A stretch of 64,000 nt of DNA from Gigaspora margarita (GCA_009809945.1 WTPW01002567.1:11683-75682); one strand, 5' to 3'. Shown: positions 35,293 to 47,409, counted from the stretch's first letter. Numbers and translations are program-made. Notes: generated by a model from the letters alone, not told the origin.

Positions 35293-36380
35293 AATGCAAT
35301 GGCCTCTCTTGCAATGCACAGCAAAATCAATAATAGGAGACCGAGAGCTAAACATCTCCTTTGACAAAGGAATGAAAATTGAGGACCCGAACACACCATT
35401 CCTCCTGAATCTAACATCCCACAACTTTCTACATAACCGATATACACCACTCCTAAACTCGATACCAACACAACAACTCCTTAAAACAACACTGAAGCAA
35501 ATACACAAAATCACTAACCTACTCCGCTGGCAAAACCAACACAGAATCAGTCTGTAGAAGAACAGACTACCTGATATTGACTGGGACGCCACCCTATCTA
35601 CTCTATCTTATAACGACAAACCAAAAGTACTATAAACGGATCCAAACAAATCTAATCTAAAGAACTTCAAAGTGAAATTAATCGCTGAAGAATTACCGAC
35701 CTTCCTTCTCCTACACTTCCATAATCCCATAAAATACCCGAACTACCTATGCTCAGATGTTACTCAGCTCCAGAGGATTACGCCCATCTACTAACTTGCA
35801 TTTCAAACCCCTTCTTCTTCAAAATAGAATTAACAAGAATATTAAATAGAATAGCAAACAAAGAAGAGCAATTACTCAACAACCCACATCTATTCGTACA
35901 ATCATACTACGACCTCTATATAACCCAACAAGTCCCTATTGGCCTAATAACGGAAAGAACTATGGCTCCTTTTACAATTGAACATCTTAAGAAAAAGATA
36001 ACCCCACAACTACACTATAACATCGCCGAATTCATATACAAAGAGATATGGCTCCCGTCTCGAATGTCACGACACTCAGACGTCATGCCCATACCACCAA
36101 CCATCACAATACTGCAACTCGAAAAAACATCTCCTCTTTCCCAACTACGACTCAGAACAGCTATAAATAAGGTTATCCTTATGAACGACTGTTCACCTAA
36201 TAACATTCTCAAAATCTAGAGGTCTACGACCATTCTAGTAAAGAATTAGGTCGAGAGTAAAGCAGCTCTTACCTCTACTCACAATAGATTAGTAATTCCT
36301 ACATGTAAATAAATATGTATAATCTACAAAATCTAATAAAGTAATAGAGGATAGACCTCTCTTTAAAAAAAAAAAAAAAA
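35293..36380 (+). pseudogene. 5'-truncated LINE (non-LTR retrotransposon) 3' end
   Basis: A 1088-bp insertion flanked by a TSD, GTTATATGTTTTGG (35279-35292 and 36381-36394), and ending in poly-A: the signature of target-primed reverse transcription with 5' truncation. One plus-strand frame can be followed from 35294 to about 35752, broken by TAG at 35555 and TAA at 35636. After a frameshift it continues at 35749-36219 to a natural stop. The peptide around the shift, with Cys, PEDYAHLLTC and then a basic/aromatic C-terminus, resembles the cysteine/histidine motif that follows the reverse transcriptase/RNase H region in jockey/I-type elements. The catalytic RT domain is absent, so the copy cannot be active. 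The base composition is visibly less AT-rich than its surroundings, which fits a fairly recent insertion. Confidence 0.75.
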
Positions 36381-36509
36381 GTTATATGTTTTGGCCTTTG
36401 TTATTGGCTAATTTTTAAAAAATTTGTCAATTAATAAAATTTTAGCCACTAAAAAAAAAAATTTAACCAATTAAAATGCAAGAAATCAATAAACCATCAA
36501 AATTTATTA

Positions 36510-37165
36510 TCCCTTAAACTATAAGCAATTCCAGGCAAATTTGCCTGGAAAATTGCTATAAATATGCTTATGATCTATATTTTTTAAAACTTAAAATATT
36601 TAATTAAAAATTTTTTTGATAATATTTGAAAATAAGGATTATATTATAGTAGTATTTAATTTTATATTATAAGAAAAAATGTTTAAGTTGCTTATAAGCT
36701 AAAAATAGACAAATTTTAAAAAATTTATTAGCCAAAAAAATTATTTACATATTCTTGGTGAACTCTATAAATATTAGCTCTAGCTCCCTGTTCTAATACA
36801 ATATTGTAGTTTATAAAAAGGATTACAATTTTAATTATTGCAACTTTTGTGATTTACTTGCAAAAATTAGGACTTTAATTAGAAGTGAAATTTTTTTTTA
36901 TAGACGGAAACATATAAAATTTAAGAAATTCTAAAGAAAAGCTTTATAGTAAAAATTTTAAATTAAAAACTTCAAACTTTTATTACTTTAAAGTTTATTA
37001 ATAATTTTAAAAAATTTTTATAATAAAGTTTATAAAATATACTTTAAAGAAAATATTCTATAAATAAAGTATACCCATATTCTTAATAAACTTTTATTTT
37101 ATTTAAAAAATTGTAAATATATTTAAAAATTCCAGGCAAATTTGCCTGGAATACAGTTTAAGGGA
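36510..37165 (+). mobile_element. TCCCTTAAAC-family TIR element, copy 3
   Basis: This 656-bp element is flanked by TA on each side. It starts TCCCTTAAACTATAAG and ends with the complement of TCCCTTAAACTGTATT. Both subterminal regions carry the palindrome CCAGGCAAATTTGCCTGG. It is inserted in element A and is the best preserved copy in the window. Confidence 0.8.
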
Positions 37166-37528
37166 TAATTTTTTTTAAAATAGGACAAATTCATCACAAT
37201 TAGCATTTTAGTCTTTAGGTGTCACTACTATAGTACTAATAAAATATCAAAAAGTATAACTAAAATATACAATAGTACAAAATAGTGAGTTTCAACTACT
37301 TTTAAATAAAAGCACCAAAGTTTAATTATATTATAGAAAAAATAAACAATATAATTAGATAAAATAATTTAAACCTTTATAATTTTTTTTATTAATATAG
37401 TGTGGAACACCTAAAGACTCCGCAAACTTTAAAAGCTAATAATATTCAATATAAAAACAATATCACAAAAAATAGGCCCCTATTTTGTAATTTAGCTAAT
37501 TTGCTACAACTTAGTGGGCTTAACTTTT

Positions 37529-38260
37529 TTTTTTTTATGATTAACTGATGACTAAATCGTCAAAGCACGTGATGGTGCACTTTTATTAAACTTTTATTAA
37601 TAAGTCTACATATTATATATTGTTTTTTTTTACTTAAACTACGACTAAGCTTCACCTCCCTTTCCGTTGATTATTTCCCCAACTGAAGCCAGCAGGTCAG
37701 CCACAGCAGGCTCTTTAAGAGGTCTTATCTTATGCCTCCCCCACACGCTTTTCTAGGACCTTCTATTTGTCTTCTGCCTTGAGTACCGTGTTCAATTTTG
37801 GTTCAGTGGCGCATGGCCGGGGACTTCAATTTTCATTTTACATGTTGTCGTAGTCTGTATTTGGTAACTTGCATCTGGAATTCCACCAGAAGTATCACTT
37901 GTATATGGTCAGAGTTCATATTTGGTAACTTGCATCCGGAATTCCACCAGAAGTATCACTGTGCATCTGGAATTTCACCAGAAGTAATTCCTTGTTCCAC
38001 CAGAATTTCACCAGAAGTATCCTTTCATTGTGAGTTTCCTTTTTCGTCTGGATCTTCAATAGGGGTCCTGCATACGTATACCGTATTTTCCATAAAGGCC
38101 AAATGTGGTTATCTACCCACTCGTGGTTCTAGCACCCTGGTTCAGCCTGTCCGTTTCGTGACTCCGTGTAGAAATAATGTTCCTAGTGAGGCTTGAACTG
38201 GTGACCTTGCGATTGGGGACCTGGGAGCGTAACCACTTACGCTATTGACCCGCAGGTCAT
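37529..38260 (-). mobile_element. tRNA-headed SINE-like retroposon in element B
   Basis: On the minus strand the 5' head CCTGCGGGTCAATAGCGTAA carries box A (TAGCGTAAGTGG) and GGTCACCAGTTCAAGCC carries box B. The body has repeated GGAATTCCACCAGAAGTATC units (37874-38020). The 3' end is a short poly-A, seen as T on the plus strand. Flanks TGGGCTTAACTTTT (37515-37528) and TGGCCTTAACTTTT (38261-38274) form a 14-bp TSD with one mismatch. The plus-strand 132-codon frame inside is not a recognised protein. Confidence 0.8.
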
Positions 38261-38310
38261 TGGCCTTAACTTTTCAAAAATTAATATATATTTTTTCAAT
38301 TAATGAGTTT

Positions 38311-39275
38311 TTTTTTTTTTTTTTTTTTTTTTTAACGTATGGACTTTAAACCATGTAACTTTTTATTAACAATTTTTGTTATGATTAACACCTTTTTAAG
38401 ATCGTTTTTAAGTTACATATATAATTTGTACTACTTATTAGTCACCCAATTTGTCCATTAACGGCTATACTTCCTCTACTTCTAATTTAGTATTTATGTA
38501 TTTCACCACAATTACTAATCTAGAGCGGCTATAGCTACCTACTAACAGATTAATCCATGTCCCACTTATGCTTAACCTGCATGTTCAAAGATCATTTCTA
38601 AATCGTACATGCTGTGCTGCCGCCATCATGTTCGTATCTCAAGCCTTTTTTAGAAGCTGCCGTAACATAATCCGTATCTCAAGCCACAGCCTTCCTAATT
38701 AGTTATTCCTTCTTATTCCTTGCCCTTGTAGGGTTCACAACAACCCCGATACCCGCATTCTGACTTCCATCCTTCTCTAGATTCTTTTACCGATCTTTTC
38801 CTTACTCCCAGCTGACAACCCGGAAGGATTGGTCTGCTCAGGCTTTAAGTGCCTTTATGGTTTCCCTTTCCTTAGTACACATTTCCAAAATGCATGATCT
38901 TTTCCTCCGGTACGAGTAACCAGCGGTTTGGCTAGTATATCCCCCCTTCTAAGGATCTTGTCATTCGGTTCTCCGATCTCAGATTCTAGTTCCAGATTTG
39001 GCCTTTCCTATGATACCGTTATAGATCATCGCTACCTCCCAACTCGGGACTTTCCAAATGGGCTTTCAGTTTAGGAATTTGGTTTCTGGATTTATTACGC
39101 CGAAGTTCCCATTTCTAGATGGTATAACCAGACTACAGATTTTCTAAATCCAACCACAAATAGCCATTAGTCATATGCAAGCCTATTTTCCAAAATAGTT
39201 ATCAGTGGGATTTGAACTCTAGACCTGCCGCTTGGGGGGTGACAACCTACTAACTGAACTAGTTCGCTACACCCC
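38311..39275 (-). mobile_element. Second type of tRNA-headed SINE-like retroposon
   Basis: It is flanked by a perfect 15-bp TSD, TCAATTAATGAGTTT (38296-38310 and 39276-39290). On the minus strand it starts GGGGTGTAGCGAACTAGTTC, with box A TAGTTCAGTTAGTAG and box B AGAGTTCAAATCCCAC in tRNA-like order. It ends in poly-A (T-run after 38310). The ~965-bp body is pyrimidine-rich with unknown origin and no reading frame. Its head differs from that of the elements at 29759 and 37529. Confidence 0.85.
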
Positions 39276-39368
39276 TCAATTAATGAGTTTAAAAATATAG
39301 TATTTTATATGATCCATAAAAATTTGGCCAAAAATAGAACAAGTCACATGCTTTACCTTTTGTTATTG

Positions 39369-39643
39369 GGAGTCGTCTAAAGCGGGGCAAATTCACGTGA
39401 TAACAGCCAATCAAATAACAGGATTTTAAAGATCGCTGGCGAAGCAAAAAACGAAAACCTAAAAAATACAAAAAATGGTAGTCTAACCTACCTCAGATAG
39501 GTTAAGTAAAAATATCGGGAAGGCAATTTTGCTTATATATAACTATCTAAAACCCAACCTAACCCTAATATAAGATGACCCTAACCCTAAAGTTAATCGA
39601 GAAAATTATTAAGAAATATGAATTGCTCCCGTTTAGACATCCC
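39369..39643. mobile_element. GGGGTCC-type MITE, copy 1
   Basis: This 275-bp element has ends GGGAGTCGTCTAAAGCGGGG and the complement of GGGATGTCTAAACGGGAGCA. The flanks are TTGTTATT (39361-39368) and CTGTTATT (39644-39651), an 8-bp TSD with one mismatch. The body includes CGAAGCAAAA, ACCCAACCTAACCCTAA and ACCCTAAAGTTAAT, shared with 54689-54974. The 60-codon minus frame here is incidental. Confidence 0.8.
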
Positions 39644-39908
39644 CTGTTATTGGCTAATTTTAAAATTAATTTTTAAATTATTTTTAAAATATTTTTAAAA
39701 ATTAATTATTAGCCAATCAAAATGCAAGGATTCACAAAAACATCAAATTTCAATATGAAATTTTTGAAAATGGGACAAATTTCAGAATTTTCACCTTTAG
39801 GTGTCCTGCACTATAGCAACTAAATATTTATTTATATATAAAGTTTGAATTATTAAAACTTTTAATTAAATATAATAATTTAAAATCTAATTTAGCCAAA
39901 CTGTAACT

Positions 39909-40663
39909 CATATCGGCTGATTTAAGGAATTGCGAATAATTTTTGAACCACTGGTCTGTTTTGGATGATTTAACTACCAAAATGTTCGTCTCAATGAGAC
40001 GATTCTAACAAGCCCAAAATCGCNAAAATCCAANCACAGNATCCAGAGNTCGATCAAATTTTGNGANANTTTAATAGTGTTNTTAGAATTACTATGTAAA
40101 TATCTTTAACAGTGAATAACGTTTGAACCACTGGTCCGTTTTGGATGATTTAACCACCAAAATGTTCGTCTCGATGAGACGATTCTAACGAGCCCAAGAT
40201 CATCAAAATCTAATCACGGGATCACAAGATCGTTAAAAATTAGTATTATGGCTTATCTACAAATCTCATGGGTTTTTTTATATTGTAGTACTGTAAAAAC
40301 CCATGAGATTTGTAGATAATCCGTTATACTAATTTTTAACGATCTTGTGATCCTGTGATTAGATTTTGATGGTCTTGGGCTCGTTAGAATCGTCTCATCG
40401 AGACCAACATTTTGGTGGTTAAATCATCCAAAACAGACCAGCGGTTCAAACGTTATTCACTGTTAAAGATATTTACATAGTGATTCTAAAAACACTATTA
40501 AAATTTCACAAAATTTGATCGATCTCTGGATCCTGTGATTGGATCTTGGCGATATTGGGCTTGTTAGAATCGTCTCATTGAGACGAACATTTTGGTAGTT
40601 AAATCATCCAAAACGGACCAGTAGAGCAAAAGTTATTAGCAATTCCTTAAATCAGCCCATATG
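39909..40663. repeat. Palindromic element related to 2030-3313
   Basis: The ends CATATCGGCTGATTTAAGGA and the complement of CATATGGGCTGATTTAAGGA enclose inverted units with CAAAATGTTCGTCTCAATGA, GATTCTAACAAGCCCAAAAT and GATCACAAGATCG-type dyads. Order and spacing match the units at 2130-3230, though sequences differ. Undetermined bases cluster at 40024-40082. Confidence 0.65.
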
Positions 40664-41169
40664 TATATTAATAAAGAACATTTTAGCTAAAATATTTTTT
40701 TAATTAAATTAAATTTGAATTATTATTAATTTTGAAAAAGCTAATTTGAATTGTTGGGATATGCTGTTCTGTACTAGCTTGTCTGGTAGCTTTTAAAACA
40801 AATATACTATAGTCTAAAAAATAATATTTAAGTTTATACTGTAATTATGCATACTATAATATATCAAAATTTATTGTATCAATATCAAATATAGCAAATT
40901 ATATCGTTATTATATCTAAAATTTTAAAATTTAGTAAATTCAAATTAATTTGTATAATCTCTAGTCAAAATAGATTTTTTATAATAAAATTGATTAATAT
41001 TTCAATACTATATATATCACTTTATTATTTTACTATACTGTAATTTTTTTTTTAACAGTAACGATAGTAAGAATGATAATCAGACAATTTCAATAACAAC
41101 AACAGTTGATAATAAAAAAAAAAATATAAAATATGAAATACTAAACAAAAATAAAATGCAGCATCAAAA
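40664..41169. other. Intergenic DNA, downstream of the EI24-like gene
   Basis: AT-rich with no gene. It contains the presumed 3' untranslated region of the minus-strand gene ending at 41170; TTTATT-type polyadenylation candidates lie below it. Confidence 0.4.
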
Positions 41170-42206
41170 CTATTTAGTGTTAAGAGTAGCACCATAATTA
41201 TTAACAGGAGTAGCGGTGGTAACAACAGTAGACTCATCAATAGCCGGAGTGCTTTGGTAGGAGGTTCCAACGGCCTCAACGGCAACACTTTGTTCGCTTT
41301 GATTCACTTCATCAGCTGCAGCCTTTTGTTCTTCAATGAGAACCTTTACAAAAACGAAAAATTTACAATAAAATTAATTTTCATACAGTAGATTAAAAAT
41401 ATAATAGTTAATTTATAAAAAACGTACATCAGCAGTCCATAGAGCAGCACCAACGATAGTAGTCCAAAAGAAGATAAAATTTGCCACAGGGATTAATTGG
41501 AGAGCCATTCCAACCGCACCAAATGACGCATAGTCATTACGATTTTTCCAAGCAAATTCCCTAGATTGTTTTACGGACCATTCTTTAATCAAAATGTGAT
41601 AATGAATTTGGTGACCCCACGCTAATGGCCATCCGTTAATGATGCAGTATAAAATCGTTCCAACAACTGGAATAGCATGAAGCGGTATGGTGATGATAAG
41701 AGTGACTACCTAAAAGGAAAAAAAAAATAAAAAATAAAATTAATTGCAAAGTTGAAAATTCAATTGGTCAAAAAAAAGTATTTAAAAGTACAAACCTGAA
41801 TAAATGTCCATTCAATTCCATATTTAAGGCCACGAAATAATAAAACGAACCTATCACCTTGCCTCGGTTTATCTAACAAAGATCCTAATCCTCTTAACCT
41901 CAAAACACTATCAAATAAATCATCTTGCCATTGTGGAGTGGCGAGAAGATAAAAAATAAGAATAAAAACTACAGATTCAATTATACAAGCAAAAAACGCA
42001 AGAATAAATGAAATTGGAGGAGGAATAAGCAGTACTGTGAAAAGAGCAACTTGTAAACCCAAAAGTACAGAAAAAGTTAATAATAATATGAAAAGGGATA
42101 CGACGGCAGTTATTAATATAACCCCTAAGACTTCTGAAACTAACGACCAATGAGAGAAAAAGAAATAAATTCCTTTGATCGGATATTCTAATTTTCTGAA
42201 AGTCAT
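41170..42206 (-). CDS. EI24-domain membrane protein, Rrt8/Lds1-like
   Basis: Three exons, read 5' to 3' on the minus strand: 42206-41796, 41709-41428 and 41343-41170. All introns are GT..AG, phase 0, 84-86 bp, giving 288 residues. About residues 19-75 form several hydrophobic segments, and exon 2 gives two more (LIITIPLHAIPVVGTILYCI; MALQLIPVANFIFFWTTIV). The linking pattern GWPLAWGHQIHYHIL ... KEWSVKQSREFAWKNR and the N-terminal FFFSHWSL are typical of the fungal EI24 / outer-spore-wall family that includes yeast Rrt8, Lds1 and Lds2, which localise to lipid droplets and spore walls. The C-terminal exon is hydrophilic and Ser/Thr-rich, with no domain. The start is the first Met of the frame. 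Exact function in this organism is unknown; family assignment is from pattern, not search. Confidence 0.85.
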
Positions 42207-43039
<833 letters not shown>

Positions 43040-43169
43040 CAGTGTTGTTACTGGAAGCCTACTGGAAGTCACTGGAAGCTCACTGGAAGTAAAATTAATA
43101 GTGTCACTGGAACGCTTACGCCACTTGGAAGGTCAAAAATTCCCACTAGAAGGAAAATTAACAACACTG
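43040..43169. mobile_element. Small MITE with CAGTGTTGTTA ends
   Basis: This 130-bp element has inverted ends CAGTGTTGTTA and its complement, and repeated CACTGGAAG / TACTGGAAG inside. The end type resembles hAT MITEs, but no clear TSD is visible. Confidence 0.6.
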
Positions 43170-43768
43170 ATAATTTAATATATATTAGAACCGGTTTTTA
43201 ACAAATGAAAAAATAAAACCGGTTCCAAACTCTAAATACCGAAATATATACTGTATTTAAGATATTAGTCAAATATTTCTATATATTGTATCAAAATTTA
43301 ACGTAGGCTATAACATTTAAAGATTTCATTCTAGACACCTTATAAGTAATATATAAAGCGCCTCAATCTCCAATCTAGTATAAATTTGTCTTTGATAAGG
43401 TCATGGGACTTTTAGATCACGGGATATTATTATTAAATTAACTTATCGTTATATTTACCTCTACGTGTAAGTATTCTATCGCTCCTATACGTCATTAAAC
43501 CTCCAATCGGAGATTTTTATCTTCTGTTCCTTTCCGAGTTTAGTAACGTAGTGCATTTTATAATATACAGATATATATATTTATTAATTTTGAGGTATAT
43601 AATTATCGGGAAAGTATGTAAATTAGTCCGAATTTTTGAATATCGAAACCTTATTTTATTCTCTTTACAATTTTTTGCTTGATTATTATTGATTAATTTA
43701 AGATTAATTTAAAATTATTGGTTTATATATATATATCTATATATATATATATATAACCTAAATTTTAG
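43170..43768. promoter_or_regulatory. Upstream region of the Mss4-like gene
   Basis: No gene. A small dyad (GAACCGGTTTT / AAAACCGGTTCC) lies at 43191-43227. TATATATATATC repeats lie at 43727-43755, 50-80 bp before the first in-frame Met. No specific promoter element can be assigned. Confidence 0.35.
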
Positions 43769-43804
43769 TTGATTCCTGAAAATTTTATAATCGTAAATAA
43801 ATTT

Positions 43805-44514
43805 ATGTCGAATCAACAAAGATTTCGTTACCAGGATTTTACGGATCCAAAAACTCAACTTGTAACCGCTGACAATAATCAAAATGCTCATGACATTTAT
43901 TGTCCACAACTTTCTTGCGGATGTCTTCTTTTGAGAACAAGTTTTGGGACACTTGTTGAGAGACCTAAAGATAAAGTAATCAATTGAATAATTTGAATAA
44001 TTTGAAAATAATTTGAATATTTTGAATATTTTGAAAAACAATTTGAATATTTTGAATATTTTAATTCTTTTATTTATATTATTTATATATTATATATTCA
44101 AATATATTCATATATTCATACGTACATATTGATATATTCTAACTTTATTATCTTCGATTATCTTTTTTTTTTTTTCTGTCTATATTATAGACAGCATCAC
44201 CTCCTAACGACGAAAAATCAGATCCAAATGGTACCACTAATAGTAAAGAAAATATAAATTGGAATAATACTAATGGTGAATCAACTTCACAATCGAATGT
44301 AGAATATTGGCAATTAACAGATATGATGGCATTTGAAAACATTGGTTTTTCAAAAACTATCGAAGAAACTGGATTAAAATATATATGTTGTGCTGATTGT
44401 AATGTGGGTCCTCTTGGATATCATGATACAAAAGCTCAAGAAAAAGAATATTTAATCGCTGTTAATAGAGTTAGTTACGATGTTAGTTCTTTAATTTCTG
44501 AAAACATTGTTTAG
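43805..44514 (+). CDS. Mss4/Dss4-like Rab-interacting factor
   Basis: Two exons, 43805-43975 and 44191-44514, with a GT..AG phase-0 intron of 215 bp, give 164 residues. An in-frame Met at 43769 would add 12 residues; I prefer 43805 because the added segment is unlike the family. The protein has the Mss4 layout: an N-terminal YCPQLSCGC cluster (Cys33, 38, 40), the WQLTDMMAFENIGFSK block (97-112) and KYICCADCNVGPLGYHD (120-136) with Cys124 and Cys127. These cysteine pairs bind zinc in the family. A polar Asn/Ser-rich insert (about 58-95) separates the halves, as in fungal Dss4. Mss4/Dss4 proteins bind nucleotide-free exocytic Rab GTPases such as Sec4/Rab8 in the cytosol and act as a chaperone or weak exchange factor. 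Length is close to the family norm (about 120-145), plus the insert. Confidence 0.9.
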
Positions 44515-45808
44515 GTGAAGTTTAGATTTAAATTTTCATCATATGGTTTTTAATTCATAATATTTCTTAAAGTTTCTAATATTCTTTTGCTGAGATCTTT
44601 AAATATTTTTATGTGTTTTTATTAAGATCTTTGAACATTTTATGTACTTGTTTTTTTTTTTTTTTAAGATTTTTTTAAAAAATAATTTTTTATTTGTAAT
44701 GGTATTTCTTATATGCCTTTTTTTTTTTTGTTTTCTGGCTTTTAGAGTACCGTAATAACTTGTTAATATTAATATGCTTTTTTAATACCGTAATTCCTTT
44801 TTTTTTCACATCTAAAACTATATCGAGAAATCTAAAATTTTCAATTATTTAAATTAAAGAATTTATGAATCTATGAAATGATTTTTTATAAAGGTTTGAA
44901 AATACAAAAATTTTTAAATTTACATATATAAGAGTTTTTCTGGTATATTTTAACAAAGTATTTTTGAATTCAATTCAATTCATATTTAAATTTTTCAAAT
45001 GAGAAATTTTTTAACAGGACTACTGTACAAATCAATTTTTTCATAATTTTTTAAATTAATTAATAATAATTATTTACATCAAATCGAGGTTAAATGAGAT
45101 AATTATCAATTTCTTATATACAAAAAAGAAAAAAAAACCAATTCTTGCCGATATGTGCCGATATGTGCCGATATAATATCATGCCAAACATTTGAGGAAT
45201 AATTACACAAAATCCTATATATAAATTCAATATTTAAAGTATTATCCGAATTTATATTATCTTATTCATATAACGAATGAATCGAAAAATAGAATGACTG
45301 TAATTTATGTTCTAATGCATTCATAAAGATCATCGATTTAATTAAAGTTGATTAGATAACTAAGTATACCCTTTATTCGCGCGTTTTGTGTGTATCAGTT
45401 CCCATCACAAATAACGATCACAATTAGATCTAAACCAGATATTATATTTATCAGATCTTGATTGATAGATAGTTTGTCGATTATCTTCAAAGTACCGCAG
45501 CTTTAATTATCTTGGCGACAAGCCTGTTTCTGATGTTATGAATTTGAGAAAGTTCGCGATTAATTAATATAACAAAGAGTAAATTAATCTTGGATAAATT
45601 AATTATAACAATACTATTCAAAAGAATTCTTTAGAGAAATGATTCATATATATTGAATGTCTTAAAGTTTACATCATAATAATGATGATAAATAATATAC
45701 AGCATATATATTATATATATTTATATATATAATATATTACAAAACTAATAAAGAAATAAAAAATAAAATAAAAAGTCTTTATTTTAATTGTTATTTTAAT
45801 TGTTATTG

Positions 45809-45812
<4 letters not shown>
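44515..45812. other. Intergenic DNA, no gene
   Basis: 3' region of the Mss4-like gene followed by AT-rich DNA. A triple GATATGTGCC unit lies at 45149-45171. No coding sequence or element ends recognised. Confidence 0.45.
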
Positions 45813-45870
<58 letters not shown>

Positions 45871-45969
45871 CGAGGTTGATTTTAAACACCTTTATACTGT
45901 ATGTTGTTTTTTTTTTTCGAAATTGATTCTAAACACCTTAATATGTTTTTTTTTTTGAAGGATTTATAA
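45813..45969. repeat. 58-T run and T-spaced short tandem repeat
   Basis: About 58 consecutive T (45813-45870), then two or three units of TTTTTTCGARRTTGATTYTAAACACCTT separated by T-runs. It ends directly at the stop codon side of the minus-strand gene at 45970, so it lies in that gene's 3' region. Confidence 0.7.
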
Positions 45970-47409
45970 TTATCTCAAAAACACATCCAACTTTGGTAAT
46001 TTTCTATATTGAACACGTCGTTTGGCCCGCTTCCACTCTTCCTCATCATTTAACAAGGTCCACATTCCTTTATTATTATACCACATTCTATCCCATTTCC
46101 ATCCGAATCTTTGTTTTAGGTAAAATTGGAAGTGACCTAATAATCCATCACATGAATAAATAACCGCTCGTTTTTGAGTAGGGATAATACATGTAATGTA
46201 TATCTAAATAATCCTCGTTAGATGTTGAACTTTTTTATGTGGTATCTTTAAAAAAAACCACAAATATCCTTACTTCTCTTCGTTGAACTATTGTGACGTT
46301 TGATGTTTTCAATGTTAAATTTGGTTGAAGTACTCCTTTTGAATTCATTGAAAGTTCTTCTTCCTTTGAATAGTAGGTATTATCGTTTTTAATGCTTCTA
46401 AAATTATGTGGTGTCCAATCATTTCTCCAATTATTATTATTAAATGTAACCTATTAATATTTTTTTTTTATAAAAAAAAAAATTATATATTATCAAAAAA
46501 TAAAAGATGTGTAAACTTTTGATTAATTAACCTTATTTAATTGACTTGTCTCCATCATCAATTTTTTTATAAACTTTTCTATTTCATATAATTCTCCTGA
46601 TTTTGTAAATGGATCCGGTTTAATATTTAGACAACTTAAATCAGTAAGAAGATCGTTTGTAGGATCTTTATATAATCTCACTGGATTTTCTTTGTAAGGA
46701 TATCCTTCAGAGTGATATAGGTACTAAAATTATGTAACATAAAAAAAAATACGTCTTAAATTTGATCATTATTCAAATTAATTAATTAAAAAAAAAAAAA
46801 AAAAAAGTACTACAATATATATCTACATATTGTCATTTACCGTTCGATCAAAATTTTGTTTTAATCTTAAAACAATAAATTTTTGATCTCGATCCTTGGC
46901 AATTCGAAATTCTTCAATTTCTTTAACATTTATAACAATTTCATCTTTCATTTTATGTAAACAAACTGAAATTTCTCGATTTGTTCCACGAACTAAAAGT
47001 GCCATATCTCCTACTCCAGAAGAAAACAGTCGAAAACTTGTACTCTTGTTAAAGGTAATTGCTTTCACTGGGAGTTTGTAGTCATAATTATTAACGTTAC
47101 TTGAACGAGGAGGTTTAAAAGTTTTCACCGTACCCCCTTGAAAAAAGGTGAAAAGTTGAAGAAAGGTGAAAAGTTGGGAAAATGGGAAAAAGGGAAAAGT
47201 GAGAAAGGCGGAAAAATTGTGAAAAGCGGGAAAAGTGGAAAAAGCGAAAAAAGTAGAAAAGTGGGAAAAGCATGAGAAATGATTAATAAAAACTTTTAAT
47301 GTTAGACCATAATGTTGTAATGTTAATGTTATGAAAAATACGTTTATTTACCAGATACCCATTCTATATTATCTTGATCACTTAGGCTTTCTTGGGAACT
47401 GTTTTCCAT
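45970..47409 (-). CDS. Hypothetical protein, five exons
   Basis: Exons on the minus strand: 47409-47352, 47136-46841, 46723-46532, 46450-46274 and 46203-45970, giving 318 residues. Every junction is GT..AG. Exon 1 ends in phase 1; the rest are phase 0. The joined protein starts MENSSQESLSDQDNIEWVSG. I recognise no family. It is soluble, with no signal or membrane segment. Residues 242-318 (ITCIIPTQKRAVIY, LLGHFQFYLKQRFGWKW, MWYNNKGMWTLLNDEEEW) have the strand-helix-strand-acidic-turn pattern of a PB1/ubiquitin-like fold. This is inference only. Residues about 38-118 contain alternating hydrophobic strands (ALLVRGTNREISVCL, EEFRIAKDRDQKFIVLRL). Intron 1 (47137-47351) is a purine-rich GAAAAG minisatellite. 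It is divergently arranged with the lipase gene. Confidence 0.75.

Larger units (their letters stand above)
35061..37233. mobile_element. ~413-bp TIR element A, interrupted by two insertions
   Basis: The ends are CTATAGTGTGTGATATCTAA and the complement of CTATAGTAGTGACACCTAAA. Removing the LINE (35293-36380 plus one TSD) and the TA-flanked element (36510-37165 plus TA) leaves about 413 bp. The neighbouring copy B reduces to about 412 bp in the same way. The backbone includes TTTGCTACAACTTAGTGG, CAAAATAGAACAAGT and TTGTTATTGGCTAATTTT in both. Confidence 0.8.
37396..39816. mobile_element. ~412-bp TIR element B, interrupted by three insertions
   Basis: The ends are TATAGTGTGGAACACCTAAA and the complement of CTATAGTGCAGGACACCTAA. 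Removing two SINE-like retroposons and one MITE, each with a single TSD copy, leaves about 412 bp collinear with element A. A and B are in the same orientation, about 160 bp apart. Confidence 0.8.

Noticed and set aside
39555..39600. Interstitial telomere repeat
   Set aside because: The CCCTAA-like runs are part of a delimited MITE that also occurs at 54689-54974.
43715..44041. 108-codon minus-strand frame
   Set aside because: Antisense to exon 1 of the Mss4-like gene and its AT-rich flanks.
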